Part shown: piece by piece, positions 19,498 to 29,306 of the stretch
Numbering within the stretch: the first letter of the stretch is position 1
How the letters are laid out: every line of letters begins with the position of its first letter
Assembly (NCBI GenBank): GCA_963844635.1
Contig: CAWJPD010000003.1
Span: 310,001-374,000 of the forward strand
Reading direction: 5' to 3'
Source: JAJPKK01 sp963844635
GTDB taxonomy: Bacteria; Pseudomonadota; Alphaproteobacteria; Rhizobiales; Xanthobacteraceae
Length of the DNA: 64,000 nucleotides
Program-made: the position numbers and the translations under genes
Notes under the pieces: model-generated
Seen by the model: only the letters and a program-made list of their open reading frames with translations
Told to the model about the DNA's origin: nothing
Databases searched by the model: none

Positions 19498-20103
19498 TCA
19501 CGGGTCGATGAGCCGGCCGATGGCGGCTTTCACAGCGGCCTGGGTCCGGGTTGTTGCGCCTAGCTTGAGGCGGGCATTTTCAAGATGAAATTCGATCGTG
19601 CGCTTCGATAAGCCGATCAGCTTGCCGATCTGGGCCGAAGTCTTGCCGCGCGCCACCCAGGTCAGCACCTCGATCTCGCGATAGTTGAGCATCGTCAGCT
19701 TCGGCCAGGTTTCGTTGCGAGCGACGCCGGCGAGGCGGGCGTTGATGATGATGTCCAGCATGTCGAAATCGATCGGCTTGGTGATGTAATCGTCGGCACC
19801 GAGCCGCCGCGCCTGCAACTCGCGGTCACGATCCGCCTCTGCAGTCAGCAGGATGCATGGAATTCGGCCAAGGCGTGGCGCCAGTGCATTGAGCTGCCCA
19901 AGCAATTCGAAGCCGGACATCACTGGGGCACTGAAGTTGCAGAGTATGATGTCCGGCAGCAGCTTGAGAATGGCAACGAAACCCTCGTGGCCGTCATGCG
20001 AAAGCGTTACCTCGAAACCCCGACTGGTGAGTTCGGCAAGGATACGCGCTGCCGTTTCCCGGTCATCCTCTATGCAAAGAACCTTTTTGCGAACAAAGGC
20101 CAT
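19498..20103 (-). CDS. Atypical response regulator, receiver without phospho-acceptor Asp, LuxR-type HTH
   Basis: 201 residues, the same length as its paralogue at 15167-15772 and alignable without gaps. The acidic cluster (CIEDDRE) and receiver Lys (YITKPID) are kept. At position 56 the phospho-acceptor Asp is Asn (LCNFSAPVMSG), so phosphorylation in the ordinary way is not expected. The C-terminal LuxR/GerE helix-turn-helix (about 140-195, LSKRTIEFHLENARLKLGA) looks functional. No kinase is adjacent. It lies between the two RND pumps, on their strand. It may work as a constitutive or dimer-partner regulator of the pumps (inference). Confidence 0.9.
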   Translation of the reverse strand: MAFVRKKVLCIEDDRETAARILAELTSRGFEVTLSHDGHEGFVAILKLLPDIILCNFSAPVMSGFELLGQLNALAPRLGRIPCILLTAEADRDRELQARRLGADDYITKPIDFDMLDIIINARLAGVARNETWPKLTMLNYREIEVLTWVARGKTSAQIGKLIGLSKRTIEFHLENARLKLGATTRTQAAVKAAIGRLIDP

Positions 20104-20480
20104 CCTGAGCCAAACTCGGACGGCAATCGACTACATCAATTGCCGGTTACCAATCGCCCCACCATCGTGCACTGATGTCGCACGATGAGAGACCGGTAAA
20201 CTGTGAAAAACACGCCCGCATGGTGTCATTTATGCCAGGGGATGGTGCTCTCAGTGCCGCAACGTGCAATCGTGAGCGTTCCTCCGCCGCAACCATCACA
20301 GCCGCGGCTGCGGGGAGGTGCACTGAGAGTGCCGCGGTTCACCCCGGCCGGTTCGATCCCGCCATAGTGAGCGTGCGAACGATGGGGGCGGGATCCTAAA
20401 GGCACCCGTGAAAATAACTGCTCCGGTCGTTGGCAGAAATTATCACGCTGATGCGGCGAACTGCGGCAAGAACAATTCAG
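20104..20480. other. Gene-free stretch upstream of the atypical regulator
   Basis: 377 bp. It holds inverted arms CTCTCAGTGC (20248-20257) and GCACTGAGAG (20320-20329), 62 bases apart, a palindrome CAGCCGCGGCTG between them, and most of conserved block B. It should carry the promoter of the regulator at 20103. Confidence 0.4.
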
Positions 20481-20499
20481 TTACTTTCGCGGAACCCTA
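20411..20499. repeat. Conserved non-coding block B (pairs with 15805-15893)
   Basis: 89 bp partner of block A, same orientation and same length. Its right end overlaps the last codons of the small lipoprotein-like gene. Together with the paralogous regulators and pumps it marks an old segmental duplication. Confidence 0.6.
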
Positions 20500-20885
20500 A
20501 TGTCGCCGGCGGATCGTCGTGCCGTTAATCCCGGTGAGATTCTGGCAGGACCGCCGATCGAGCTTGCGGACACTCCGACATGGCCCATTGCACTCCCGTT
20601 AATGCCGCTCGGAGGCATTCTGCCGCCTGGGGTCGCAGGGGTCTGCGAGTGATGGAGTGAGCCGGCGACCATGCCTGCTGTGCTGCTGGACAAAGCCTCC
20701 TGAGTATAAGCCGGTGTAACGGGCGGCTGATGCTGGGGCGGCGAACGCCCGCTGCTCCCGGTAACCGCAATGCCAATCGCGTTGCGGCCGGCCGCGCTGC
20801 CCGGCCGCGTGAATTGCGGACTTACGCAAGCGCTCCACCCCGCGATCGCCAAAACCACACCCGTCAGCGTCCGGCATATTCTCAT
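20481..20885 (-). CDS. Small secreted or lipoprotein-like protein, unknown
   Basis: 134 residues from the ATG at 20885 (GAGG ten bases upstream). The N-terminus MRICRTLTGVVLAIAGWSAC is a plausible signal sequence. The Cys follows WSA, not a classical lipobox, so lipidation is uncertain. The rest is Pro/Ser/Gly-rich and low in complexity, without a known domain. It follows RND2 by 60 bp on the same strand. Compared with RND1, the equivalent region there (15894-16052) has lost this gene. Confidence 0.5.
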   Translation of the reverse strand: MRICRTLTGVVLAIAGWSACVSPQFTRPGSAAGRNAIGIAVTGSSGRSPPQHQPPVTPAYTQEALSSSTAGMVAGSLHHSQTPATPGGRMPPSGINGSAMGHVGVSASSIGGPARISPGLTARRSAGDIRVPRK

Positions 20886-20944
20886 GGCAGCTTGCCTCAG
20901 CCATATCGACGCAGACCCTGCTGTTCGCGCCTCACTGGATCGCT

Positions 20945-23900
20945 TCAAATCTCCGCGAGGTCCTGTTCGTCCTCCCGGATCTCCATGTTGGGTGTCGTCC
21001 GCGTGCGATTGCCCCAGTCGAGGAACAGCGTTTGCAATGCTGGCACCACGACCAGCAACAGGATCGGCCCGACCAGCATGCCGCCGACGACGACGGTCGC
21101 GAGCGGACGCTGCACCTGACTGCCGATGCCGGTCGAGATCGCGGCGGGGAATAGGCCGATGCAGGCGGACAGCGCCATCATCATGATGGGCCGCATCTGC
21201 TGCTCGACCGCAACTGCCATCGCCTCAACTTTGCTCATGCGGCCGTCGGCGATCTGATTGTAGCGCGAGATGATCAGAATTCCGCTCATCACCGAGACGC
21301 CGAACAGCGACACGAAGCCGATCGCCGCCGAAATCGAAAAATTGAGGTCGGACACATAGAGAGCAAGGATGCCGCCGGCGATCGAGAACGGAATGCCGAG
21401 CAACGCCATGAAACTGTCGCGCCATGAATTGAACAGGCTGTAGAGCAGCACGAGAATGAGAACGAGGCTCACCGGCACGATCATCGACAGCCGCCGCTTC
21501 GCGAGCTGAAGGCTCTCGAATTCCCCGGCCCAGTCGATCCGATAACCGACCGGCAGCTGCACGTGCTCGGCGATGCGCTGCTGCGCCTCGGCAACCGCAC
21601 CGGCGAGATCGCGCCCGCGGACGCTGAACTTAATCGGCACAAAGCGCTGGTTGCGCTCGTGATAGATGTAGGAGGAGCCGGTATCGATCCGTATCGTGGC
21701 GAGCTCGGATAGCGGGATATAGGCATTGCCGCCCGCGGTCTGATAACCCACCTTCAAATTGCGGATCGCCTCGACGCTGTCACGGTACTCCGGCCCCGCG
21801 CGCACCACGACATTGAACTGGCGGTCGGCTTCGAGGAGCGTCGTTGCAATGGTGCCGCCGAGCGCAGCCTGCACGACGGAATTGATGTCGCCGGCATTGA
21901 GGCCGTAGCGCGCCGCCTTGGCCCGGTCCACCGCGATGTTGAGATTGGGTTGTCCGAGCACCCAGAAAATACCGAGATCGGTGATGCCTTTGACCTGGTC
22001 CATCTCATGCATCGCCTGTCGGGCCAAATCTTCGAGCTTGTTGAGGTCGGGACCGATGATCTTGGCGGAATTGGCGCCGCGCACCCCCGACAGGCCCTCC
22101 TCGATATTGTCCTGGATGTACTGGGAGAAGTTGAACCCGATGCCAGGAAACTCCTTCCCGAACTCACCCTGCAACTCATCGATCAGCTTGTCTTTATCCC
22201 TGCCCTTCGGCCATTCGTCGAACGGCTTTAGCGGCACGAAGAATTCGGCATTGAAGAAGCCCGTCGCATCGCTGCCATTATCGGGACGGCCATGCTGCGA
22301 CACCACGGTGATGACTTCCGGATGGGTGAGCAGGATTTCGCGGATGCGATTGACGATCGGCATGCCGGCTTCAAGCGAAATCGTTGGCGGCATCGACGCG
22401 CGAATCCACAGATTGCCCTCTTCCAGTGCAGGCAGAAATTCGCTGCCGAGCTGCGTGCCAAGCAGACCGGTCGAAGCCGAGAAACACCATCCCGATCGCG
22501 ACCATGATCTTGCGGTGGCCAAGCGACCAGGTCAGCACCGGCGTATAGACGCGCCGCATGCGCGCGGACGATCAAAGTTTCCACCTCTCGCACATGCTCG
22601 GGCAACAGCAGCGAGGCCAGGCAGGGCGTGACGGTGAAGGTCGCAATCAATGCCCCGATCAAGGCATAGGCGTAGGTCCGTGCCATCGGATTGAAGATCT
22701 GGCCCTCGACGCCCTGCATGGTGAATAGCGGGATGAAGGCTGCCACGATAATCGCGGTCGAAAAGAACACCGCCTTGTCGATCTGGAGTGCGCTGACGAA
22801 AATGAGGCGCAGCCGATCGGACCAGATTAGCGGCCCGGATCCTGGCGCCGAATGGGTCGGATCGTTGCCCCATCGCCCCTCGGCGAGCGCCTGAAGCAGG
22901 CCCAGCTTCTCCTCCGGCCGGGACTGGAAATTGCGATAGATGTTTTCCACCAGGATCACGGCAGCATCGACGATGATGCCGAAATCGACCGCGCCGACCG
23001 AGAGCAGGTTGGCGTCCTCGTTGCGCAGCACGAGGATGATGATGGTGAAGAACAGCGCAAACGGGATGTTGACGCCGACAATGATGGCGCTGCGCAGGTC
23101 GCCGAGAAACAGCCACTGCACGATGAAGATCAGGATGAACCCGAACAGCAGGTTGTGCGTCACGGTCGCGGTGGTAACGCCGACGAGCGGTGGTGCGGTC
23201 ATAGAACGGCACGATCTTGACGCCAGGCGGCAGCGAGCCGTCGGTGTTGATCTTCTCGACCTCCGCCTTGATGCGCGCGGCGACCTCGTTGGTATGCAGC
23301 GTGCGGTTCATCACCACGATGGCAGCGACAACGTCGTCCTCGTGATCACGCCCGGCCTTGCCGAGCCGCGGCGTGTTGCCGATGTAGACCTTGGCGACAT
23401 CCTTCACCGTGATCGGGACACCGTTCTGCTGGGCCAGCACGATGTTTTCGATGTCGCTGACGTGATAGCCCTGCGTCAGGTCGGAGGAGCCGCCGCTGTC
23501 AATGAGGCCGACGCCACGGATGTTGACGGACTGCTGGCCGATATTGATCGTGCGCCCGCCGACATTGGTGTTGGCGTTGCCGATCGCGGCGGTAATCTGC
23601 GGCAGCGTGACGCCGTAGGCATCGAGCTTGTTAAGGTCGACCTCGACCTCGTATTCCTTGGTCGTTCCGCCCCAGGTGTTGACCTGCACAACGCCCGGCA
23701 CCGACAGAAGGCGGCGCTGGAAAATCCAGTCCTGGACAGTGCGCAGGTTGGTCAAGCCGAAATGCGGCGGGCCGACAAGCTGATAACGATAGATTTCGCC
23801 GACCAGGCTCGATCCAAGGATCTGCGGCGTCACCCCGTTCGGGAGGCTGACATTCTGTTGCAGGTTGATCTGGGCCTGGGTGAGCGCGAAATAATAGTCG

Positions 23901-24202
23901 ACGCCATAAGCGAACGTCACGCGGACGAAGGACAGCCCATAGAACGAGGTGGAACGGATGTTTTCGACGCCTGGCGTTGCGGCAAGGCCGACTTCGATCG
24001 GGATCGTGTAGTAGCGCTCCATCTCCTCGGCGGAGAGACCGGGCGTCTGCGCCGTGATCTCGAGGATGACCGGCGCCGGGTTGGGGTACGCCTCGATATT
24101 GAGGCGCATGAACGCGAGAAGGCCCCCGCCGACAAACATCATCAGGATCAGCAATACGATCGGACGGCGAGTCAGTCCGAAGATCAGCAGCCCCTTGATC
24201 AC
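20945..24202 (-). CDS. RND efflux permease, CzcA-type (RND2, frameshifted)
   Basis: Inner-membrane proton-driven pump of the heavy-metal efflux RND class, about 1085 codons. The N-terminal helix and porter domain start FGLTRRPIVLLILMMFVGGG. TM4 carries DFGIIVDAAVILVENIYR with the Asp-x5-Asp-x6-Glu proton-relay pattern of CzcA. The C-terminal TM region starts RRLSMIVPVSLVLILVLLYS. Three single-base gains break the frame: near 23193 (after FYDRTT), near 22562 (after LIVRA) and near 22480 (in MVFLG). Together they preserve the total length modulo 3. It lies downstream of its membrane fusion protein, 240 bp away. Metal or other substrate not determinable. Confidence 0.88.
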
Positions 24203-24260
24203 GGGCAGGCTCTCCTTGGCAGGGCTATCGTTTTGGCGGCAACTCCTGACGCCTTATTGA

Positions 24261-24376
24261 TGTCATGCCCCGCTTCAAGCGGGGCATCCAGTGACCCCTG
24301 CGGGGCTTTGGAGAGCGATACTTTCAAATGACACTCCGGGGTTACTGGATCGCCCGGTCAAGCCCGGCGATGACAT
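24261..24376. repeat. Paired-hairpin repeat R2, copy b
   Basis: Hairpins GCCCCGCTTCAAGCGGGGC and CGCCCGGTCAAGCCCGGCG, with GGGGTTACTGGATCGCCCGG between, as at 9613-9720. It separates the membrane fusion protein gene from RND2 and could attenuate or stabilise the transcript. Confidence 0.75.
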
Positions 24377-24442
24377 ATGGAGGAATCAACCGTTAACTGC
24401 GGGACAGTATTCGACGGGCCGGCGCTCACGGGGCGTGCCGCT

Positions 24443-25695
24443 TCAGCGCGCGGAAATGGTGATCGCGTTGGAGAGAAACAGGGCGCCCTCGGTCGCGACA
24501 AGCTCGCCTGATTCCACGCCATCCAGGATCTGGTCATAGCCGTCCCGCTGCAAACCGATCCTCACCATGCGCCGGGTGAAGCGACGGCGGTCGGCGGTCA
24601 CCCACGCTGTCATGGTGCCGTCACCCTCGCGCACCACGCCATCGAGCGGGATCGCGACGGAGCGCACCGGAGCGGCGGTCTCGATGACGAAGGTGGCAAA
24701 CATGCCAGACCGCAGTTCGTGCTGCGGGTCTTCGATTTCCGACCGCACCAGGACGCGATGCGTCACCGGGTCCACGGTCGAGGCGATGGTCGAGATGCGG
24801 CCCCGAAACACGCGATCGGGATAAGCCATCACTGTGACCTTGACCGGCTGCCCAACGGCAAAGGCGGGACTATCGGTTTCGGCGACATTGGCGAGCATCC
24901 ACATCGTCGAAATATCGGCGACAGTATAGGGCGCCGGCGTATTGCCAGGTTGGACCAAAAGTCCCGGCGCCGCGTTGCGGGCGGTGACCCGACCCCGATC
25001 GGACTCGGCACCACGAGGATCGGATCGACATGACGTTCGGCGACGATCTTGTCGATCTCGGCATCGGTCTTGCCGAAGATTCGCACCGCGTCGCGCGCGG
25101 CGCGATAATTGGCCTGGGCGGTCTGCTGGTCGGACGTCGCCTGTTCCACGTCCTTCTGCGAAGCCGCCTTACTGGCAAACAGCATCTTCAGGCGATCGAG
25201 ATTGCGGGTGGTCAGTTCCAGCACGCCAGCCGCGGAAATCAGGGTCGAGGAAGCCTGTAACAGGTCGGGGCTGTCGATCGTGAACAGAGTTTGGCCCTTC
25301 TTTACCTCATCACCGATCTTGGCGAAAAGGCCGACGATCCGCCCCTGATAAGGGGTGAAGACCTGGGTCACCATTTCTTCATTGAAATCGATGCTGCCGA
25401 CGGCAGTTTTCTCGATCGGAAAATCGCGCTCGCCGATCGTCTCCACCTTGACGAATTTCAGCTGCGACTCCGATAACTCAATGCTGTCCGCCGCCTGGCC
25501 CGGCGATCCGGCTTTCGGCTCCTCGGTCAGTGAATCCGGGGCGGCTGCAGCGCCGGTCACCCCAAGTTCGACCTTTGGGGAAGTCCGGTACAGGACCGCA
25601 ACATAGGTGCCTGCCAAGAAGCTCACAGCCACCGCGACGACCGCCGCGCCGAGCCTGATCGTGCGAGCTTTTGTCGTCATGAACAACCGGGTCAT
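24443..25695 (-). CDS. RND membrane fusion protein, CzcB-type (frameshifted)
   Basis: Periplasmic adaptor that joins the RND permease to an outer-membrane channel. The start is the ATG at 25695 (MTRLFMTTKART). A TM anchor spans about residues 13-33. A barrel-sandwich (lipoyl-like) half-motif GRIVGLFAKIGDEVKKGQTL follows, then a helical hairpin (RNLDRLKMLFASKAASQKDV). After VPSPIG the frame changes near 24993-24996 (a run of four C on the + strand where five would restore the frame). The rest is a beta-barrel and membrane-proximal domain. The span is 3n+2, consistent with one lost base and a 417-residue product. It sits first in the operon with RND2. Confidence 0.85.
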
Positions 25696-26505
25696 AAAAT
25701 ACGCCGACCTTTTCGGCCACGCAGAGAAGTGGCGTGACGAGCCTCGCCCGTCTACTGTGAAAAATAGCAGCCCGCTCCGACGCTTGGCCGAACAGCTGCG
25801 GCATTCTAGCCGGGCATCAAGCAAACCAGCCTTGAGGCCGGCGGTCGATGCTGCGCGCGGGACCGGACGCCGTGAGCGTTGCTAACGAGGGGCCATTCCG
25901 CTTCTATCGTCGGCAGTTGCGAACCTTTTCCTTTGCCCGCCAGACATTAAGAGGCTGTTGCAAACCCGATAAATCGTTATGGTTGTATTCTGCCGGTGTT
26001 AAATTAGTGATACCGCATCCGGCGCGGGCCGCTCCTTCGCAGGCAATCAAGGTCACTGGGATTTTTGCGAGCCCGCCGCCGCCGCCATCCCCGCGTCGAG
26101 GCAAAGGGAAATGTCATGGCTCAGAACCCATTTCCGAAGGCGGCGGAGGCGCGCACGTAATTCACGGGGCCGTCAATGTCGGCGCCCCTGCATTCGCCGG
26201 AACGAGCTCCCCGCGACCTTGTCGCGCGCGCGATTCGGGCGGGAAAGTCGGACGCCTGGCTGTCCCACCAAACTCCGGGCCGTCAATCCCGGCGCCGCAC
26301 ACTGCGTAAGAACGTGGATCAAGTTGAGCGCGGTCGAGCGGGTGCAAGCAGCCGTAGTCCAAAACGAGACATAGGATCATCGGGCGGCTCGATGCACGCG
26401 CAGCTATCTTCAGCCCCAACGCCTTCGATGGGAGCAAGGACCATGCCGGCCGGAGCGCCCTGTAATGCGATTGACCGGAACGGGCCTTTTGTCTTGAATG
26501 GAGAC
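25696..26505. other. Gene-poor stretch
   Basis: 810 bp with no convincing gene. Short GC-rich frames exist on both strands without known domains. A near-repeat GGGCCGTCAATGTCGGCGCC / GGGCCGTCAATCCCGGCGCC occurs at about 26166 and 26278. The left part should contain the promoter of the adaptor-RND2 operon. Confidence 0.4.
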
Positions 26506-26667
26506 ATGTACCTGGATCGCGCGACCGCCTTGCAGCTCATTGCATTTTCGGCCTCATTGGCGGCCATTTTCGGCTTCATCCTGATATCGCTGTCATTCAT
26601 TTCCGCCCAATGCATGAACGGGACGCCCTTCCTGCCGGCGATCTTCCCTTGCTTTGGACCGCCCTGA
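26506..26667 (+). CDS. Possible small membrane protein
   Basis: 53 codons from the ATG at 26506 (GGAG a few bases upstream). One strong hydrophobic helix at about residues 9-30 (LIAFSASLAAIFGFILISLS) and a short Cys/Pro-containing tail. Codon use is ordinary. There is no family I recognise, and the frame could be fortuitous. Confidence 0.35.
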   Translation: MYLDRATALQLIAFSASLAAIFGFILISLSFISAQCMNGTPFLPAIFPCFGPP

Positions 26668-26779
26668 ATTGGTCGACAGTCCTTTCTGCGACCGGGTATG
26701 CTAAAATAGCCGCAGGCGCAACTTGGCATAGCGGGGGCAGGGGGCGTCGGCGTCGCGCACGGGAGCCGGGACCACCGAC

Positions 26780-27079
26780 ATGATCTCTGAAAAAGAAGGC
26801 GCATCATCATCTGCGGTTCAGCGCAAACTTGCAGCTTTGAAGGCGATCCTCGAAGACCCGGCGACCAGCGAACATGAACGTGCCAATGCGCGGACACTGA
26901 TGACGCGCCTCGAAAAGCAAATCGAGAGCGAGGCAGAAACGGCCGAACCCTTGAACAAAGCCATGTTCGTTATGGGGCGCAGCGTCCGAAATGTCATGAA
27001 CGGCACCTTTCAGAAGAGTGACTGGACTGACCACGCATTTCGCGCCGGACGGGTTGTCGGCAAGCTGTTTAAGCGGTGA
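26780..27079 (+). CDS. Small helical protein, DUF2786-like N-terminus
   Basis: 99 residues from the ATG at 26780. The first half (VQRKLAALKAILEDPATSEHERANAR) resembles the helical start of DUF2786 proteins, in which a Leu-rich helix is followed by a seven- to eight-residue link and a second helix. The second half is a basic helix ending VVGKLFKR. No signal peptide or catalytic motif. It stands alone, convergent with rph. The assignment is by pattern only. Confidence 0.6.
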   Translation: MISEKEGASSSAVQRKLAALKAILEDPATSEHERANARTLMTRLEKQIESEAETAEPLNKAMFVMGRSVRNVMNGTFQKSDWTDHAFRAGRVVGKLFKR

Positions 27080-27166
27080 CGGGAACCTTGCGCTTGGCGC
27101 CATGTGGCCGCGCAAGGCGCGCGACCGTTGCCGCCGGGTGCAGGCGCTGACATTGCGCCCACCGCC

Positions 27167-27886
27167 TCACATCACCGCCAGCTTTTGCAGGCCGACGAGT
27201 TTGCCGGCGCCCTTGCGCGCGAGCGCCAACAGTGCGAGCAACTGAGCTTCGCTGAATGGCACTTTTTCCGCAGTGCCTTGAATCTCGACAATGCCGCCAT
27301 CGCCGGTGAGGACGAAATTCGCATCGGTGTCCGCCGCCGAATCCTCGGCGTAATCGAGGTCGAGGACCGCGGTGCCGGAGCAGATGCCGCACGACACCGC
27401 GGCGACGTGGTCGCGCAGCGGCGCCGAACGAAGGATGTCGCGGGCTTTCATCCAGGCGATGCAATCGTGGAGGGCGACCCACGCGCCGGTGATCGAGGCC
27501 GTGCGGGTGCCGCCATCGGCCTGGATCACGTCGCAATCGATGGTGATCTGGCGTTCACCTAACGCCTCCAGGTCGACCACCGCGCGCAGGCTGCGGCCGA
27601 TGAGGCGTTGGATCTCGACGGTGCGGCCGCCCTGTTTGCCGGCCGAGGCTTCACGGCGCGTCCGCTCAAGCGTCGCGCGCGGCAGCATTCCGTATTCGGC
27701 CGTGATCCACCCGCGCGCCTGTCCTTTGAGCCAGGGCGGCAGCCGATCCTCCAATGTTGCCGTCACCAGCACATGCGTATCGCCGAATTTCACGAAGCAC
27801 GAACCCTCGGCATATTTCACGACCCCGCGTTCCAGCGAAACGGCGCGCAGTTCGTCGGGCTGGCGGCGGCTCGGTCGCATCGGCAT
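27167..27886 (-). CDS. rph: Ribonuclease PH
   Basis: Phosphorolytic 3'-5' exoribonuclease that trims tRNA 3' ends. 239 residues, normal length, start ATG at 27886 after CAGGAG. It begins MPMRPSRRQPDELR and carries the phosphate-binding RTVEIQRLIGRSLRAVVDL segment, DCDVIQADGGTRTASITGA and the C-terminal EIQGTAEKVPFSEAQ block, all family hallmarks. It is divergent from hrcA, the usual alphaproteobacterial arrangement. The rdgB gene that often follows rph is not in the window. Confidence 0.96.
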   Translation of the reverse strand: MPMRPSRRQPDELRAVSLERGVVKYAEGSCFVKFGDTHVLVTATLEDRLPPWLKGQARGWITAEYGMLPRATLERTRREASAGKQGGRTVEIQRLIGRSLRAVVDLEALGERQITIDCDVIQADGGTRTASITGAWVALHDCIAWMKARDILRSAPLRDHVAAVSCGICSGTAVLDLDYAEDSAADTDANFVLTGDGGIVEIQGTAEKVPFSEAQLLALLALARKGAGKLVGLQKLAVM

Positions 27887-28060
27887 GATCTCCTGGCAGC
27901 GCTCGGCGAGACCTCATCCCGCACCCGCATCGCGCCCGGCCCGCTTTTAGGTTCGCCGGCTTCGCAGGACAAGGCCTCGCCACTCACGACGTCAGGTCCG
28001 GTCCACTTGAATTGGCAGGTCGGAATGGACAAATGAACGCGCCGCAGGCATTGATCGACC

Positions 28061-29149
28061 ATGCGTCCCGTGTCCCAGGACATTCCGATCGGCGCGAGCG
28101 AAATCAGCCTCGGTCAGCTGAACGACCGTTCGCGTGAGATCTTCCGCCGGATCGTCGAGAGCTACCTCGCGACGGGTGAGCCGGTCGGCTCGCGCAACCT
28201 CTCGCGGCTCATTCCGATGACGCTGTCGCCTGCTTCGGTCCGCAACGTCATGCAGGATTTGGAGCAGCTTGGATTGATCTATGCGCCCCACACCTCGGCG
28301 GGCCGGCTGCCCACCGAGCTTGGGTTGAGGTTTTTCGTCGATGCGCTGATGCAGGTCGGCGACCTTAGCGACAAGGACCGCGCCGCCATCGAAGGGCAGG
28401 TGGCGGCCGCCGGGAAGACGGTAGAAAACGTCTTGACCGAGGCATCCGGCCTCTTGTCCGGGCTCGCGCATGCGGCTGGCGTCGTGCTTGCCGCCAAGGC
28501 GAATGTGAGGCTCAAATACATCGAGTTCGTCCGCCTCGAACCTGAACGCGCGCTCGCGATCCTTGTCGCGGAGGACGGCCAAGTCGAGAATCGCGTCCTC
28601 AATGTTCCCGTCGGCCTGCCGACATCGGCGCTCACCGAGGCCTCGAATTTTCTCAACGCCCGGATTCGCGGCAAGACTCTTGCCGAAGCGCGGGCGGAAA
28701 TCGAGAAGGCGCTCGAAACCGGGCAATCGGAACTTGACCAGCTCACGCAGAAGATCGTCGCTGCGGGGTTCGCCAGCTGGTCCGGTGGCGAGCGCGATGA
28801 ACGCAAGCTGATTGTTCGCGGCCATGCCAACCTGCTGGAGGATTTGAAAGTCGCGGAGGACCTCGAACGCATCCGCATGCTGTTCGATGAACTCGAAACG
28901 CGACGCGGCGTCACCGACCTGCTCGGCCGCGCCGAGCGCGGCGAAGGGGTGCGGATTTTCATCGGCTCGGAAAACAAGCTTTTTTCGCTGTCAGGTTCCT
29001 CGACCATCATCGCGCCTTATCACGATGCGACCGGAGGCATCGTCGGCGTCATCGGCGTGATCGGGCCGACCCGGCTCAATTATGCGCGCATCATTCCGAT
29101 GGTCGATTATACGGCAAAGATCGTGAGCCGGATCCTGGCGCCCTCGTAA
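28061..29149 (+). CDS. hrcA: Heat-inducible transcription repressor HrcA
   Basis: Repressor of class I heat-shock genes, acting at CIRCE elements. 362 residues. The N-terminal winged helix covers about 10-85 (LNDRSREIFRRIVESYLATG, then PASVRNVMQDLEQLGLI). The GAF-like central domain and dimerisation region end in MVDYTAKIVSRILAPS. Full length and uninterrupted. grpE follows 157 bp downstream on the same strand. I found no perfect CIRCE (TTAGCACTC-N9-GAGTGCTAA) in front of hrcA or grpE. A CTTGAA at about 28002-28007 could be the -35 of a heat-shock sigma promoter, but this is weak. Confidence 0.95.
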   Translation: MRPVSQDIPIGASEISLGQLNDRSREIFRRIVESYLATGEPVGSRNLSRLIPMTLSPASVRNVMQDLEQLGLIYAPHTSAGRLPTELGLRFFVDALMQVGDLSDKDRAAIEGQVAAAGKTVENVLTEASGLLSGLAHAAGVVLAAKANVRLKYIEFVRLEPERALAILVAEDGQVENRVLNVPVGLPTSALTEASNFLNARIRGKTLAEARAEIEKALETGQSELDQLTQKIVAAGFASWSGGERDERKLIVRGHANLLEDLKVAEDLERIRMLFDELETRRGVTDLLGRAERGEGVRIFIGSENKLFSLSGSSTIIAPYHDATGGIVGVIGVIGPTRLNYARIIPMVDYTAKIVSRILAPS

Positions 29150-29306
29150 GGACCGCAGTGGGTCTTGGGTTTTCAGGCAGGGCGTTCCACGACAGGGCGT
29201 TCCACCTTGAGTCTTCCAGAGTCCCGCCGTGATCGCACACGCTTGATTTTCGCATGGAAATGTCGATATGCGGTCGAATTGTTGAGAATTTTCGGGAAAA
29301 CGAATC

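Noticed and set aside
20338..20366. GGTTCGATCCCG resembles a tRNA T-loop
   Set aside because: The T-stem does not pair fully and no acceptor or anticodon arm can be built around it. I found no tRNA or rRNA gene in the window.
22940..24331. 463-codon open frame on the + strand opposite RND2
   Set aside because: Antisense shadow of a strongly recognisable pump gene in GC-rich DNA; composition is Arg/Asp/Val-rich without any domain.
27887..28060. Searched for a CIRCE element before hrcA
   Set aside because: No TTAGCACTC/GAGTGCTAA inverted repeat is present; only a weak CTTGAA.
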